Counted from the stretch's first letter, positions 23,994 to 33,401 are shown. The stretch is DNA of 33,856 nt from Deltaproteobacteria bacterium YD0425bin50 (GCA_002753105.1 PDZT01000014.1:1-33856), one strand, 5' to 3'. Notes: generated from the sequence alone by a model not told the origin. Program-made: numbers and translations.

Positions 23994-25458
23994 CAGCTCC
24001 CAATGCCATCTGAATAATGAATTCTTCTAAAATGGACTGATGTAAGCCGATCTGAGTGGATTTGAGTTTCACATCAACGTGTTGCAATTCCAAATAAGCA
24101 TGGATAAGTTCCTGTTGAGTAAACCGTTCAGAGCGAAGCATCAATTGGTATATGGGATACCATGATTTGCGGTTAAAACCAATCAAACAATCGCCAAGCA
24201 TTTTTTGAGATAATTTTTTTTTGATAAATGATCCTGTTTTATTCATTTGCAAGACGCAATGAGAAGCATCAACATGTTCTAATACGGATTGATCATAGGT
24301 TTGGATTGCGGGGACCACTTGCTGTTCAAAATCAGGATAACTCATTCCTTTATACCATGCTTTTCCTAAAGGGCTGTTCATAAAATCTTTAATTAATAAC
24401 AACTTACGAAGCTGATTGGCAATTGCAGAAACGATTTGTAATGGATAAAAACCGTTCGAGAGCAAAGAAGATAAATAAAATAACGATAGCTCAACCTGCC
24501 GATCACCAATGGCTCCAGTAAGCTCAAACAGCGGGTCTTTTTTAGTGCGTTGAAGTAATTGGATGATATCCTGTTTTGTAATAGACTGTCGATCTCCGAT
24601 ATAAGAAATGAGTTTTTCAATATTGGATTCAAAAATTCTCAGATTAAATCCTGTTATTTCACAAAGAGCCTGATATGCATCTGGATTGATTTGCTTATGA
24701 TTGGTTTTCAGGAGTTGCTGTATCCGTTCTTTCAGAACAATTTCCTGTGCATTTCGGTCTGCCTTGCTATCCCCCTTGGGTACCTGACAATCAATAATGA
24801 CACCCTTTGTATTGATTGCTTTATACAAATTTTTTTGTTTTTGAGCTGTATCTGCGGTCATCATAAGAATATGTTTTGGAGCGAATCCGTGTATAAATGC
24901 GTTTGAGAGCCATTCTGCGTCATCCTGTTTCGCTGCAACAAGTGCAGGGTGTTCTTTAAGATAATCGATCAGTTCCTCGAGCGTTTCTTTTGTAATCGTA
25001 TCCATTACTACTTCTGGCAACTGAATTTGTTCGATATGAATGTCCTCTAAATTTATAGTGTTTTGGCATAACCATGCCCCAAAATATTTTGCAGCATTTT
25101 TGATTTCTTTATTTTCAACGGCTTTGGTTATTTTTTCAAAAACATCGGTATCATCTGCGCGGGATTCCAACACACGAGCCTGATGTAAGACAATAACCTG
25201 AAATCCATCCAAAAAAGAATATGTATTGAGCTGTTCAATAATATCACGAATATTTGCTGTATCGCCGTCAAGTTGTTGAACATTCCATCGTTGCTCATTT
25301 TCTGTCAGCAATATGTCTATAATTTTTTGTATTGCCTGCTTACATAGAAATTCATCTCCCCAGATCAGATAGATGGGATAGGTAATGGAGGTTACATTCT
25401 GATTTTGGTTGGCTTTTTCAAGCACTTGTGTCCATTCTTTGTATCGAAATTCAGTCAT
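23986..25458 (-). CDS. holA: DNA polymerase III delta subunit
   Basis: HolA opens the sliding clamp as part of the clamp loader. The product begins with the AAA-like N-terminal domain (TYPIYLIWGDEFLCKQAIQK, LDGDTANIRDIIEQLNTYSF, FQVIVLHQARVLE). The clamp-loader collar is recognisable as ITGFNLRIFESNIEKLISYI, DPLFELTGAIGDRQVELSLF and LQIVSAIANQLRKLLLIKDF. At 490 residues it is about 150 longer than the usual 330-350. The excess lies mainly at about 100-230, where charged helices (KAVENKEIKNAAKYFG, TKETLEELIDYLKEHP) are inserted, and at the C-terminus. The start overlaps the end of lgt by four bases, so the two are co-translated. Confidence 0.9.
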   Translation of the reverse strand: MTEFRYKEWTQVLEKANQNQNVTSITYPIYLIWGDEFLCKQAIQKIIDILLTENEQRWNVQQLDGDTANIRDIIEQLNTYSFLDGFQVIVLHQARVLESRADDTDVFEKITKAVENKEIKNAAKYFGAWLCQNTINLEDIHIEQIQLPEVVMDTITKETLEELIDYLKEHPALVAAKQDDAEWLSNAFIHGFAPKHILMMTADTAQKQKNLYKAINTKGVIIDCQVPKGDSKADRNAQEIVLKERIQQLLKTNHKQINPDAYQALCEITGFNLRIFESNIEKLISYIGDRQSITKQDIIQLLQRTKKDPLFELTGAIGDRQVELSLFYLSSLLSNGFYPLQIVSAIANQLRKLLLIKDFMNSPLGKAWYKGMSYPDFEQQVVPAIQTYDQSVLEHVDASHCVLQMNKTGSFIKKKLSQKMLGDCLIGFNRKSWYPIYQLMLRSERFTQQELIHAYLELQHVDVKLKSTQIGLHQSILEEFIIQMALGAAK

Positions 25459-26246
25459 GGCTTAGAAAGTGAAATTGTTTTTGGATGTTGGTGTTTGTAT
25501 GTAACCCATAAAAGCGCACAGAGTGATATAAATGATAAAAGCAATGAAATGATTTGGGAAATAGAAAAAATGTGAAAATATATATCTCCTCTATCATCTC
25601 CACGTAAAAACTCAATTGCAAATCGGATTATTCCATATAAGAGCATATAGATTAAAAAAATTTCTCCATGAAAGCGTTTATAACGACGCCAAAAGATTAA
25701 AAAGCCAAATAAACAGGCATTTGCAAACACAGAGTAGAGTTGGGTAGGATGCAATTCTACTCCTAAAGGTGCGAGAGATTGTGGATGTGAGAAGGTTATT
25801 GCCCAAGGGAGATCACATGTTTTTCCATAGCAGCATCCTGCAAAAAAACATCCAATTCTGCCAAATGCATGTCCAATGGCTAATCCCGGTGCGACGATGT
25901 CAGCAATTTGGCCGATCGGTAACTGATATATACGACAATACAAAATCGCAGTGATGAGTGCCGTGATAAATCCACCATAAAAAACCAAACCGCCATTCCA
26001 TATTTTAACTATTTCTCCAACATTGTTAAGGAAAAAATGGAAATTAATGATGACATACATTAGTCGTGCACCTAAAATGGCTGCAATCAGAATAAAAAAA
26101 GCAAGATCAACGATTTGATCCGTATTGATACCCATTGTCCCCGCTTGTTTTTTTACAACGCTTATACCGACAATAAAACCAAGTGCTACAAAAAAACCAT
26201 AAGTATAAATATGAATAAAACCGAGTTGTAATAAAATTGGATGCAT
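25455..26246 (-). CDS. lgt: Prolipoprotein diacylglyceryl transferase
   Basis: Lgt moves diacylglyceryl from phosphatidylglycerol to the lipobox Cys of prolipoproteins in the inner membrane. The 263-residue product has the typical set of hydrophobic helices (YTYGFFVALGFIVGISVV, FILIAAILGARLMYVI). The family marks are IWNGGLVFYGGFI, the signature region GHAFGRIGCFFAGCCYG (usually G-R-x-G-N-F-x-N-x-E-x-x-G, here with C-F-F-A-G-C-C as in many Desulfobacterota and Gram-positive forms), ELHPTQLYS and EFLRGDDRG. Length is normal. It is the first gene of a two-gene unit with holA. Confidence 0.96.
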   Translation of the reverse strand: MHPILLQLGFIHIYTYGFFVALGFIVGISVVKKQAGTMGINTDQIVDLAFFILIAAILGARLMYVIINFHFFLNNVGEIVKIWNGGLVFYGGFITALITAILYCRIYQLPIGQIADIVAPGLAIGHAFGRIGCFFAGCCYGKTCDLPWAITFSHPQSLAPLGVELHPTQLYSVFANACLFGFLIFWRRYKRFHGEIFLIYMLLYGIIRFAIEFLRGDDRGDIYFHIFSISQIISLLLSFISLCALLWVTYKHQHPKTISLSKP

Positions 26247-26490
26247 GTGAGCTATTTCCTTTAGATCATCTAAGGTCGCCTTTATTTAGGCACAATGTAT
26301 TAAAAAATTTTTAAAATATCATAAGTCTAAGAATGTTGTACTTGTCAATAAAAAATAAAAAAATCAATAGATTCAATACGCCATCAAGTAAAAATCGAAC
26401 TGTAAATCGTTTAAACTTGACAAAAACATTTTGGCTTAATAAAAGGGTGAAACTCAGAATAAAGTTAAGATTAGTTGAGTCGGATAATGC

Positions 26491-26570
26491 CTGTGCGGTT
26501 AGCAGATACGCTTTAAATAAAAGAACTTGTATAAAGCGTATGCGCTAACCGAAAAAAGATAACCGCACAG
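26491..26570 (+). promoter_or_regulatory. Competing inverted repeats upstream of sat
   Basis: CGGTTAGCAGATACGCTTTA (26496-26515) pairs with TAAAGCGTATGCGCTAACCG (26532-26551) at 18 of 20 positions around a 16-base loop. CTGTGCGGTTA (26491-26501) can instead pair perfectly with TAACCGCACAG (26560-26570). Both stems use the same left segment CGGTTA, so they exclude or branch-migrate into each other. The block ends 51 bp before the sat ATG. It could be a 5'-leader switch or a mobile REP-like palindrome; there is no T-run after either stem. The rest of the 375-bp gap between lgt and sat (26247-26490) is AT-rich with nothing else I recognise. Confidence 0.6.
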
Positions 26571-26621
26571 CGTAAATGAATAAATCATTATATCATCATT
26601 AGAAATGGAGGAAAGATTAAC

Positions 26622-27902
26622 ATGGGAAAATTAGTAGAACCTCATGGCGGTAAAGGCTTAACCTGTTGTTTATTAGAAGGTGCAGAATTAGAATCAGAAA
26701 AGAAAAAAGCAGCAAGTTTAAAACAGATTCAAATTTCTCCCCGAGAGGAAGGCGATCTGATTATGATGGGAATTGGTGGATTTAGCCCATTAACAGGATT
26801 TATGGGACGAGATGACTGGAAAGGCGTTTGTGACAATTTCTTACTCTCTGACGGCACATTTTGGCCCATTCCAGTAACTTTGTCTGCAGACAAATCAGAC
26901 GCTGACAGCATCAGTCTTGGTCAGGAAATCGCTTTAATATCTTCACAAAGTGGCGAATTGATCGCAACAATGAAAGTTACTGAAAAATATGCGATGACTG
27001 AAAAAGATAAAATGTATGAATGCGAAAAAACCTTTATGGGTGAAGGTACCAAAACCGCTGAAGATTTTTGGAAAATTGCCAAAGATGATCATCCGGGTGT
27101 TCAAATGGTCATGAAACAAAAAGATGTAAACTTGGCCGGTCCTGTAAAAGTTTTAAGTGAAGCCGAATATCCTACAAAATACAAAGGGGTTTATTTGCGA
27201 CCTGCAGAAACCCGTAAAATATTTGAAGAAAGAGGCTGGGCAACTGTTGCAGCACTTCAATTAAGAAACCCAATGCATCGATCTCATGAATATTTGGCAA
27301 AAATTGCAGCCGAAGTTTGTGATGGTGTGTTTATTCACTCACTCGTTGGAAATTTAAAACCCGGTGATATTCCTGCTGAAGTTCGCGTTCGATGTATTGA
27401 CGTGTTGGTCAAAAAATATTTTGTACCTGAACATATACTTCAAGGCGGTTATCCTTTAGATATGCGTTATGCTGGACCAAGAGAAGCCTTATTACATGCA
27501 ACATTCCGTCAGAATTATGGTGCCAATCGTATGATTATTGGTCGAGATCATGCTGGTGTTGGTGATTTCTATGGTATGTTTGAAGCACAAACCATATTTG
27601 AAAAAATTCCAAGACCAACAGCACCCGGAAAAGCACTTTTATGTGAACCCCTTAAAATTGACTGGACATTCTACTGCATGAAATGCGATGGAATGGCTTC
27701 ATTAAGAACATGCCCGCATGGTAAAGCAGATCGCGTTATTTTATCTGGAACCATGTTAAGAAAAGGCCTTTCAGAAGGTGCACCCATTGCTGATCATTTT
27801 GGCCGTGAAGAAGTTCTTGACATTCTCAGAGAATATTATGGCGGATTAACAGAAAAAGTGCAGATTAAAACTCATGCAGCCGCAACAGGCGCCATGAAAT
27901 AA
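26622..27902 (+). CDS. sat: Sulfate adenylyltransferase (ATP sulfurylase)
   Basis: Sat activates sulfate with ATP to adenosine 5'-phosphosulfate, the first step of dissimilatory sulfate reduction, in the cytoplasm. The 426-residue product has the homo-oligomeric Sat layout: [17 protein letters not shown] near the N-terminus, the ATP/sulfate site [18 protein letters not shown] (Q-x-R-N and H-x-x-H), [18 protein letters not shown], and a C-terminal Cys-containing segment ([20 protein letters not shown]), a zinc-type site seen in dissimilatory Sat. GGAGGA lies before the ATG. It is a single-gene unit between the hairpin region and a strong terminator. The other reduction genes (aprAB, dsrAB) are not in the window. 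Confidence 0.98.
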   Translation: MGKLVEPHGGKGLTCCLLEGAELESEKKKAASLKQIQISPREEGDLIMMGIGGFSPLTGFMGRDDWKGVCDNFLLSDGTFWPIPVTLSADKSDADSISLGQEIALISSQSGELIATMKVTEKYAMTEKDKMYECEKTFMGEGTKTAEDFWKIAKDDHPGVQMVMKQKDVNLAGPVKVLSEAEYPTKYKGVYLRPAETRKIFEERGWATVAALQLRNPMHRSHEYLAKIAAEVCDGVFIHSLVGNLKPGDIPAEVRVRCIDVLVKKYFVPEHILQGGYPLDMRYAGPREALLHATFRQNYGANRMIIGRDHAGVGDFYGMFEAQTIFEKIPRPTAPGKALLCEPLKIDWTFYCMKCDGMASLRTCPHGKADRVILSGTMLRKGLSEGAPIADHFGREEVLDILREYYGGLTEKVQIKTHAAATGAMK

Positions 27903-27922
27903 TTATTACAGCAGTTGAAATA

Positions 27923-27968
27923 AAAAAAGGGAGAAAAAATTTTTTTTTCTCCCTTTTTGTTTTTTTTG
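27923..27968. terminator. Bidirectional rho-independent terminator between sat and cspA-like gene
   Basis: AAAAAGGGAGAAAAAA (27924-27939) and TTTTTTCTCCCTTTTT (27943-27958) form a perfect 16-bp stem with a 3-base loop, followed by G and eight T. On the minus strand the A-rich left side gives a T tract after the same stem. It lies 20 bp after the sat stop and about 55 bp beyond the end of the converging cold-shock gene, so it can serve both. Confidence 0.85.
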
Positions 27969-28022
27969 GGTTAATTCAAACTTTGTGTAGCTTCACAAAA
28001 AGCAAAGCCAAAACGTAATTCG

Positions 28023-28223
28023 TTATATTTTAGCTACATTTTTTGCTGAAGGCCCACGATCACTATCTTCTACATCAAATGTAACTTTATCTCCTTGAGC
28101 TAAGGTCCTAAAACCCGACATCACAATAGCAGAATGATGAACAAAGACATCCCCGCCGTCTTCTTTTTGAATAAAACCAAACCCTTTTTTGTCACTAAAC
28201 CATTTTACAATACCATTTGCCAA
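28023..28223 (-). CDS. Cold-shock-domain RNA chaperone (CspA family)
   Basis: The 66-residue product has both RNA-binding motifs of the cold-shock domain: KGFGFIQKEDGG (RNP1) and DVFVHHSAI (RNP2), then VTFDVEDSDRGPSAKNVAKI. It binds single-stranded RNA and DNA and melts secondary structure. The start is a TTG (28223), supported by GAGGAGGAAAG a few bases upstream and by the conserved beginning (M)ANGIVKWFSDKKGFGF. The 223 bp upstream to the next gene are AT-rich, with no clear cold-shock leader that I can define. Confidence 0.95.
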   Translation of the reverse strand: MANGIVKWFSDKKGFGFIQKEDGGDVFVHHSAIVMSGFRTLAQGDKVTFDVEDSDRGPSAKNVAKI

Positions 28224-28446
28224 AGTACTTTCCTCCTCAAAACTTCTTGTTACTCCTGACGTGGTGCGCGATAAAGAAATTTTTTTTTGAAAAAATATTT
28301 TTTAAAAAAAGATCAATATCACACAACTTCCAATACAATAGCATGTATTATATACTTAAATTTCATTTTATTCAAGATAAATTATTATTGATGGTATCGT
28401 AAAAAGTCAAAATGAGGTATAAGTGAACTGTAATTATCATAAATCT

Positions 28447-29958
28447 TTAGAAATGGATCATTTTGCCTTTTTTGCAAGTTGCGAGAACGGATATCTGCTC
28501 ATTCTCATGTAGTAAAGCCTCAAGGGGGTTTTTATCAAGTACCACAAAATCAGCTTCTTTACCGGGTTCAAGAGTCCCAAGGATTTTATCCATGCGCATT
28601 ACTCTTGCAGCGTTTGATGTGTACATGGCAAGCGCCTCGTAGGCGCTGATCCGTTGAAGAGGATTAAAATGATGTACTGCTGCTGACATTGCTTTCAATG
28701 GGTTAGGTATCGATACCGGTGCGTCTGAACTTCCGGAAACAGTGATTCCAGCATCAAGCATTTTTTTCAAAGGAAGAAGTTGCTCCCTCACCCGTGTTTC
28801 ACCTAATATATCGTTATATACCCAAAGCGGGTCAATTTCTCCGCTTAAGACTGCCGGTTGTGTGCTTATCATCAGATGACACTGAGCAATACGCTGAATG
28901 AGATCATCGTTTAAAAAAATACCATGTTCTATTCTATGCCGCTGAGGATTCTCTTTGGGGATGTTTCTTTCAAAAGCCTTGACCACTTCGTCTATGGCGC
29001 GGTCTCCAATAGCATGGATTGCGATCTGAATATTTTTCTTTTCCGCATATTGTATCATAGGATCAAGTTCTCGGGGATCATAAAATAACATCCCGCGATT
29101 CCCTTCAAAAGGGGTATCAACCAAGTATGGATCAATTAATGCCATGTCAAAACCTGCGGGAGAGCCGTCAATAGCACAGTCAAAACAACCTCCCCATGTT
29201 TTAAGACCTGATCGTCTGATCGCTGATATTTTTCGCGTCTGGAAATAGGGGACAATGCGGAGATCAGACCATTGAGAAAAAATTCTTACCGCTTTGAGGT
29301 CTATGTTCAGTGGAAGGCCTTCACCTTGTAAAGCTGTTACTGTAGTTACCCCATTTTTTATGAAATTTTTTTCAGCTATGTTTAAGCCTTTCAAAAAATC
29401 ATAAACAGAAACCATTTTGCTTACTTTTTTATAGACTTCATAAAAGGACTCAAATGCATAAAGTCCTTTTTCCGGATAAAACCCTTTTGTGTTTTTTATT
29501 GGACATGCTTTGATCATGGCAGTGTTTGCTAACGCACTATGGCCATCGTAGAGGGCTATCAGTATTGGCTTGTCTCCTGAAATGCTGTCAAGTTCAGCCC
29601 TTGTAAGAAGCCGCTGTTCTTTCACCCTGTGAGGTGAATATCCAAAAAGAAGATAATTCCGGGAATCGTTGTCGTTTACGTATTTTTTCAAATTGGCGAT
29701 CGTTTCGTCAGTTGTCGTAGCCCGCATAAGAGGTAAGCTATTAGCGCAATATCCATAACCAGCATAGTGAACATGGGTATCAAAAAAAGCTGGGGTAATG
29801 GTTGCATTTCCATAATCTTCAGCAGGCAAAGAAGAGAATTCAGCAGGAAGTTTTTCGCCTATATACTTGATTTTTTTGTGATCAATGACCATGTATGAAC
29901 CAATTTTTTCGGGGTTGGCCATGGAAATAATACGTTTTGCTTTGATTATTCTCACCAT
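28447..29958 (-). CDS. Amidohydrolase-superfamily metal-dependent hydrolase (YtcJ-like)
   Basis: This 503-residue protein has the split composite domain and TIM barrel of the YtcJ-like amidohydrolases. Metal ligands are visible: the first H-x-H in FFDTHVHYAGYG, IAIHAIGDRAIDEV, PQRHRIEHGIF and the final Asp in TVSGSSDAPVSIPNP. The ending LGTLEPGKEADFVVLDKNPL belongs to the small beta domain. Members hydrolyse amide or N-formyl bonds of varied substrates, so the substrate is not predictable. There is no signal peptide. It lies 17 bp downstream of the REC-STAS-like gene and could be read from that transcript, which would be unusual for an enzyme of this type. Confidence 0.9.
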   Translation of the reverse strand: MVRIIKAKRIISMANPEKIGSYMVIDHKKIKYIGEKLPAEFSSLPAEDYGNATITPAFFDTHVHYAGYGYCANSLPLMRATTTDETIANLKKYVNDNDSRNYLLFGYSPHRVKEQRLLTRAELDSISGDKPILIALYDGHSALANTAMIKACPIKNTKGFYPEKGLYAFESFYEVYKKVSKMVSVYDFLKGLNIAEKNFIKNGVTTVTALQGEGLPLNIDLKAVRIFSQWSDLRIVPYFQTRKISAIRRSGLKTWGGCFDCAIDGSPAGFDMALIDPYLVDTPFEGNRGMLFYDPRELDPMIQYAEKKNIQIAIHAIGDRAIDEVVKAFERNIPKENPQRHRIEHGIFLNDDLIQRIAQCHLMISTQPAVLSGEIDPLWVYNDILGETRVREQLLPLKKMLDAGITVSGSSDAPVSIPNPLKAMSAAVHHFNPLQRISAYEALAMYTSNAARVMRMDKILGTLEPGKEADFVVLDKNPLEALLHENEQISVLATCKKGKMIHF

Positions 29959-29974
29959 ACTTACTCCTACCGAA

Positions 29975-30718
29975 TCATTTTTTTATTTTACGAATTTCAC
30001 GAATATCATCATCAGTAATGAACTTGAAGTTTTCGTTTAGTTGAAAAATTGTATTACGGAGGTCTTCATTCGGCGCATAGATTGAAACATGGCCATTCGC
30101 TTCTACGATGTTGATCATGATATCACAAATGTTTTTCAAGGGAGTAAGCGTATCCGGGCCAATATCACTCACATCCAAAATAACAGTTAAGTCAATTTCT
30201 AACATCAGTTTTTCCATGTCAACTGTAAATTTTGTGAGATGCTTCGATTTGAATGAGTTTCGTATCTGAATACAAAAAAAGCTTTGTATTCTTTCAATTA
30301 GAAACGGTTCGGTATCCGTATTTTCACTATCTGATGTTTTATTTTTATTTACTCCAAGAACCTTATCGAACACTTCAACTATTTTTTCAGGAGTAACAGG
30401 TTTAATCAGATAATGCTTGGCCCCGTTTTGCACAGCCTCAAAAACCATTGACTTTTCTCCATGGGAAGTCGTCATAATGATCGTTGCTTCTGGAAATTTT
30501 TTTATAATTTTTTTTACTGCCGTGATACCATCCATAACTGGCATAGTAATATCCATCGTAACAATGTCTGGTCGATATTTTTCATAGGCAACAAAAGCCG
30601 CTAATCCATTTTCAGCTTCAGCTACAACTTCATAACCGGATTGCTCAATCATTTTTTTTAATTTCATTCTCATAGGCCTTGAATCATCGACAATTAATAC
30701 GCCTATCATTTTTTTCAT
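29975..30718 (-). CDS. Response regulator with C-terminal STAS-like domain
   Basis: Residues 1-125 form a CheY-like receiver: VLIVDDSRPMRMKLKKM, phospho-acceptor D56 (IVTMDITMPVMDG), TTSHGEKS and YLIKPVTPEK. After a short linker, residues about 150-240 (FTVDMEKLMLEIDLTVILDV, SDIGPDTLTPLKNICDIM, EANGHVSIYAPNEDLRNTIF) have the strand-helix pattern of a STAS/anti-anti-sigma domain, but without the usual D-S-x-G phospho-serine. It overlaps the upstream CheA-like kinase gene by 35 bp, a strong sign that the two are partners. ATG 30709 is an alternative start. The effector is probably a protein contact and not DNA binding. The STAS assignment is tentative. Confidence 0.85.
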   Translation of the reverse strand: MKKMIGVLIVDDSRPMRMKLKKMIEQSGYEVVAEAENGLAAFVAYEKYRPDIVTMDITMPVMDGITAVKKIIKKFPEATIIMTTSHGEKSMVFEAVQNGAKHYLIKPVTPEKIVEVFDKVLGVNKNKTSDSENTDTEPFLIERIQSFFCIQIRNSFKSKHLTKFTVDMEKLMLEIDLTVILDVSDIGPDTLTPLKNICDIMINIVEANGHVSIYAPNEDLRNTIFQLNENFKFITDDDIREIRKIKK

Positions 30719-32687
30719 CCTCCATGGTGCCTACAATTATATCTTTGGTATCCGCAATAATATGTAAGTTATTTTTCAGATAGTTGACCGCTTGTTTATG
30801 TACTGAATTGAAAATTTCATTTAAGGGTACGGTAATGAGTTGATCTGCTTGTTTTAAAGGCACACGGAAATAAAAAGACGTTCCTTTGTTTATAGCGGTT
30901 TCTATTGAAACGGTTCCATTAATTTTTTGTAATGAGTGTTTCACTGCTGAAAGTCCAATCCCGCGTCCAGAAATTTCTGTCACAGATGATCTGCTTGATA
31001 ACTCCTCAATGAATATCAAGTCAATAATCTCGTTATCCGGGATTGTTTTTACGGTATCTTTTGAATAGATAGAGAGTTGAACTGCTCTTTCCCGAAGTTT
31101 ATTTACATCAATTCCACGTCCATCATCGGAAATAAGAATGGTCAGTTCATTCTCTATGCAATCAGTACGACAGGTTATATGACCGATTTCATCCTTATCA
31201 TGTTCCATCCGTTCTTCCTCAGTCTCAATTCCATGATCTATACAGTTTCTGAAAACATGTATTAATGAATCAATAAAATCACCTAAAAAATCTGGATCAA
31301 CCAATACATCTTCACCTTCAATGTCAAATTGGCAAATTTTTTTTTCATTCCTTTCAGCTAATTGATCAATATAATCCAGATACTTTTTCAACATCGTTTT
31401 AACCGACTCATATCTCAGTCTCTGGATTTTTGACAGTAGAGCCGTATTTTGTTCCGGGCACAGATAATTTCGCAATTCCTCTTCAATTTCTTTTAATTTC
31501 GACTCATCGACTTTTACAACTCGTTTATAATTGAATGCATCTTGTCCAAAAAATGAAATGAGCGTAGATATATCATTTTCAATTGATTCTATAAGATTGG
31601 TTTGAGTCAATACACCTTTTAATTGACCAATGACGTCTGGATGGCTCTCTTGGCGAAGTTTGCTAATTGCGGTTTCAAGATCATGTAGCCTGTTTACAAT
31701 CGAGGCCATTTCAAATTGGCTGAATAATCCTTTAAATGTATGCACTTTTCTAAAAATTTCAAAAACTCTGTCGTCAATAGGTTTATTGTGCTCCAAAATT
31801 TCAAACAATTCAATTCCGCAAAACGTTTTGAATTTATTGATTAATCTAAGCAGATCATTAAATTCAGTTAAGGCTTTAGCAACCATTCGCAGGATTTTTC
31901 TTTCCTGTTCCATTTGGTTTTCCAACCGCCGTTTATCACTAATATCGGTCAGCACTACCATCATTTTATGATTTTCATGGCTTACAACGTCCTGAATGAT
32001 TTTGTATTGAATTTGAATACATTTCTGTTTGATCAGACATTCTGCTGGCAAAAGACTTAATAATACTTCTCTTTTTAAATCTTCTGAGGAAAAAATTTCT
32101 ATAATTGTCTTTGCAATAAAGTTTTGTTGTTCGGGATCGTTTCCGTCAATCAATTTTGGAAACCATGCGCCTTTGATATCAGCGTCAAAAATATGGAGAC
32201 ATTCCTGACTATAGTCATTGTCAACAATCATATCCAATTTGAATGAAAGAAATCCTTGACCTGCATTATCCATAAGATTTCTGATTTTTGCTGAAGTTAT
32301 TTGAACTTCTTTAAGCGTTTGGCTCAGTTGAAGATGATTTTTTACTCTAGCCTTTACAATCGGAGGACTAATCGGTTTAACAATGTAATCAATAGCTCCG
32401 ACTTCCAGCCCTTTTGCTTCGTCTCCAACTTCACTCATCGCTGTAATAAAAATAATTGGAATGTCTTTTAATTTTTCATTCGCTTTAATTTGTTGACATA
32501 CTTCATATCCATTCATTCCGGGCATCATAATATCTAATAAAATTAAATCAGGTTGATTTTTTTCTAATATTTTCAATGCCTTTTCACCACTACGAGCCGC
32601 AGATAATATATAATCAGATTTCAAATGCTCCATGAGCACATCAATGTTTTCAGCAGCATCATCAACAATTAATATTTTTTTCTTCAT
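30684..32687 (-). CDS. CheA-like hybrid kinase: REC-PAS-like-Hpt-HATPase
   Basis: The protein has 667 residues. Receiver 1-125 has D52 (LILLDIMMPGMNG) and YIVKPISPP. A PAS-like section (about 140-260; NLMDNAGQGFLSFKL, VVLTDISDKRRLE) follows. An Hpt domain follows with H316 in RKVHTFKGLFSQFEM. A helical region then leads to a CheA-type ATPase: LIHVFRNCIDHGIETEEER (N box), ISDDGRGIDVNKLRERA (G1) and GRGIGLSAVKHSLQKINGTV (G2). There is no CheW-like C-terminal regulatory domain, so it is not a chemotaxis kinase; the input comes through its own receiver. The likely phosphate route is ATP to H316 to D56 of the overlapping downstream regulator. Confidence 0.93.
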   Translation of the reverse strand: MKKKILIVDDAAENIDVLMEHLKSDYILSAARSGEKALKILEKNQPDLILLDIMMPGMNGYEVCQQIKANEKLKDIPIIFITAMSEVGDEAKGLEVGAIDYIVKPISPPIVKARVKNHLQLSQTLKEVQITSAKIRNLMDNAGQGFLSFKLDMIVDNDYSQECLHIFDADIKGAWFPKLIDGNDPEQQNFIAKTIIEIFSSEDLKREVLLSLLPAECLIKQKCIQIQYKIIQDVVSHENHKMMVVLTDISDKRRLENQMEQERKILRMVAKALTEFNDLLRLINKFKTFCGIELFEILEHNKPIDDRVFEIFRKVHTFKGLFSQFEMASIVNRLHDLETAISKLRQESHPDVIGQLKGVLTQTNLIESIENDISTLISFFGQDAFNYKRVVKVDESKLKEIEEELRNYLCPEQNTALLSKIQRLRYESVKTMLKKYLDYIDQLAERNEKKICQFDIEGEDVLVDPDFLGDFIDSLIHVFRNCIDHGIETEEERMEHDKDEIGHITCRTDCIENELTILISDDGRGIDVNKLRERAVQLSIYSKDTVKTIPDNEIIDLIFIEELSSRSSVTEISGRGIGLSAVKHSLQKINGTVSIETAINKGTSFYFRVPLKQADQLITVPLNEIFNSVHKQAVNYLKNNLHIIADTKDIIVGTMEDEKNDRRINCR

Positions 32688-32714
32688 TCACTAGCCTTCT
32701 CCATTTTGAAATTC

Positions 32715-33008
32715 CTATTTTGAGTTCAATTGGCGATTGAGATATTTTTTTGTTGACCATCGTTCAAAAAAATTCAAATGACCAGCATCGTAGGCTCTAT
32801 CTACAACTTCATCGTAAATACGAAGGCGCTGATTCTTGTTTTCCAAAGCTCGTTTTAAACAATCTACATGATGGGAGCAGAAATGAATACATTTTTCTGG
32901 AACAACTCGTAATCCTTCCTCGCCAAGAGGGAAAACCTCGTCTAATTGCGCAAAGCATTTTGGCAAGTCAGTGCAGGGTTGATTATTTTCAGCTAAATAC
33001 TCGGTCAT
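32715..33008 (-). CDS. Small cysteine/histidine-rich hypothetical protein
   Basis: This 97-residue soluble protein is of no family I can name. It has five Cys (C12, C18, C40, C44, C50) with the cluster EKCIHFCSHHVDCLKRAL, a C-x3-C-x5-C pattern with two His that could bind a metal or an Fe-S cluster. The C-terminal third is helical and basic (ERWSTKKYLNRQLNSK). Its ATG overlaps the stop of the TauE/SafE-like gene by four bases (ATGA), so the two are translated together. It lies 27 bp ahead of the CheA-like gene. Confidence 0.75.
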   Translation of the reverse strand: MTEYLAENNQPCTDLPKCFAQLDEVFPLGEEGLRVVPEKCIHFCSHHVDCLKRALENKNQRLRIYDEVVDRAYDAGHLNFFERWSTKKYLNRQLNSK

Positions 33009-33367
33009 GGTTTTTTTAGAAATAAATAGCCAGCAAGGCCAACAAGAACTAACGCAAATATTTTTTTAAAATTCGCTGTGGATACATGTTCAACAAGACG
33101 TGCACCAATTTGTGCTCCAACAATCCCGCCAATTCCAATAAGAATTCCAGTACGATAATCTACATTAGCTAATTTGTTATGTGCAAAAAGAGCAGATATT
33201 GAAATAACAAAAATTGCCAAAAAAGACGTTCCCACAGCTTTTTGAGCTGTATATCCTAAAAATAAAAGAAATGGTACAATCAGGAATCCTCCACCGAGAC
33301 CTGTAAATGAAGCGCAAATCCCCACAAGAATTCCTAACGGCAGCAATGCAAGCATTTTTAAATCCAT
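33005..33367 (-). CDS. Half-size TauE/SafE-family membrane transporter
   Basis: The 120-residue product has one TauE/SafE repeat: LALLPLGILVGICASFTGLGGGFLIVP (the G-x-G-G-G-x-x-x-x-P signature after helix 1), VGTSFLAIFVISISALFAHN, TGILIGIGGIVGAQIGARLV and a last helix (FALVLVGLAGYLFLKKP). Normal family members are about 250 residues with two such repeats, so this is either a natural half-size form that pairs with itself or a truncated gene; the clean ending and coupled neighbour favour the first. Family members move sulfite or other organic or inorganic sulfur anions. It starts 34 bp after the nitroreductase gene. Confidence 0.85.
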   Translation of the reverse strand: MDLKMLALLPLGILVGICASFTGLGGGFLIVPFLLFLGYTAQKAVGTSFLAIFVISISALFAHNKLANVDYRTGILIGIGGIVGAQIGARLVEHVSTANFKKIFALVLVGLAGYLFLKKP

Positions 33368-33401
33368 TGTTGATTCATGCCTTGATATCCGCTATTCAGC
33401 A

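Noticed and set aside
26333-26548. 71-codon plus-strand open frame upstream of sat
   Set aside because: The product is Lys/Arg/Asn-rich, runs through the inverted repeats and has no ribosome site; more likely leader or spacer DNA.
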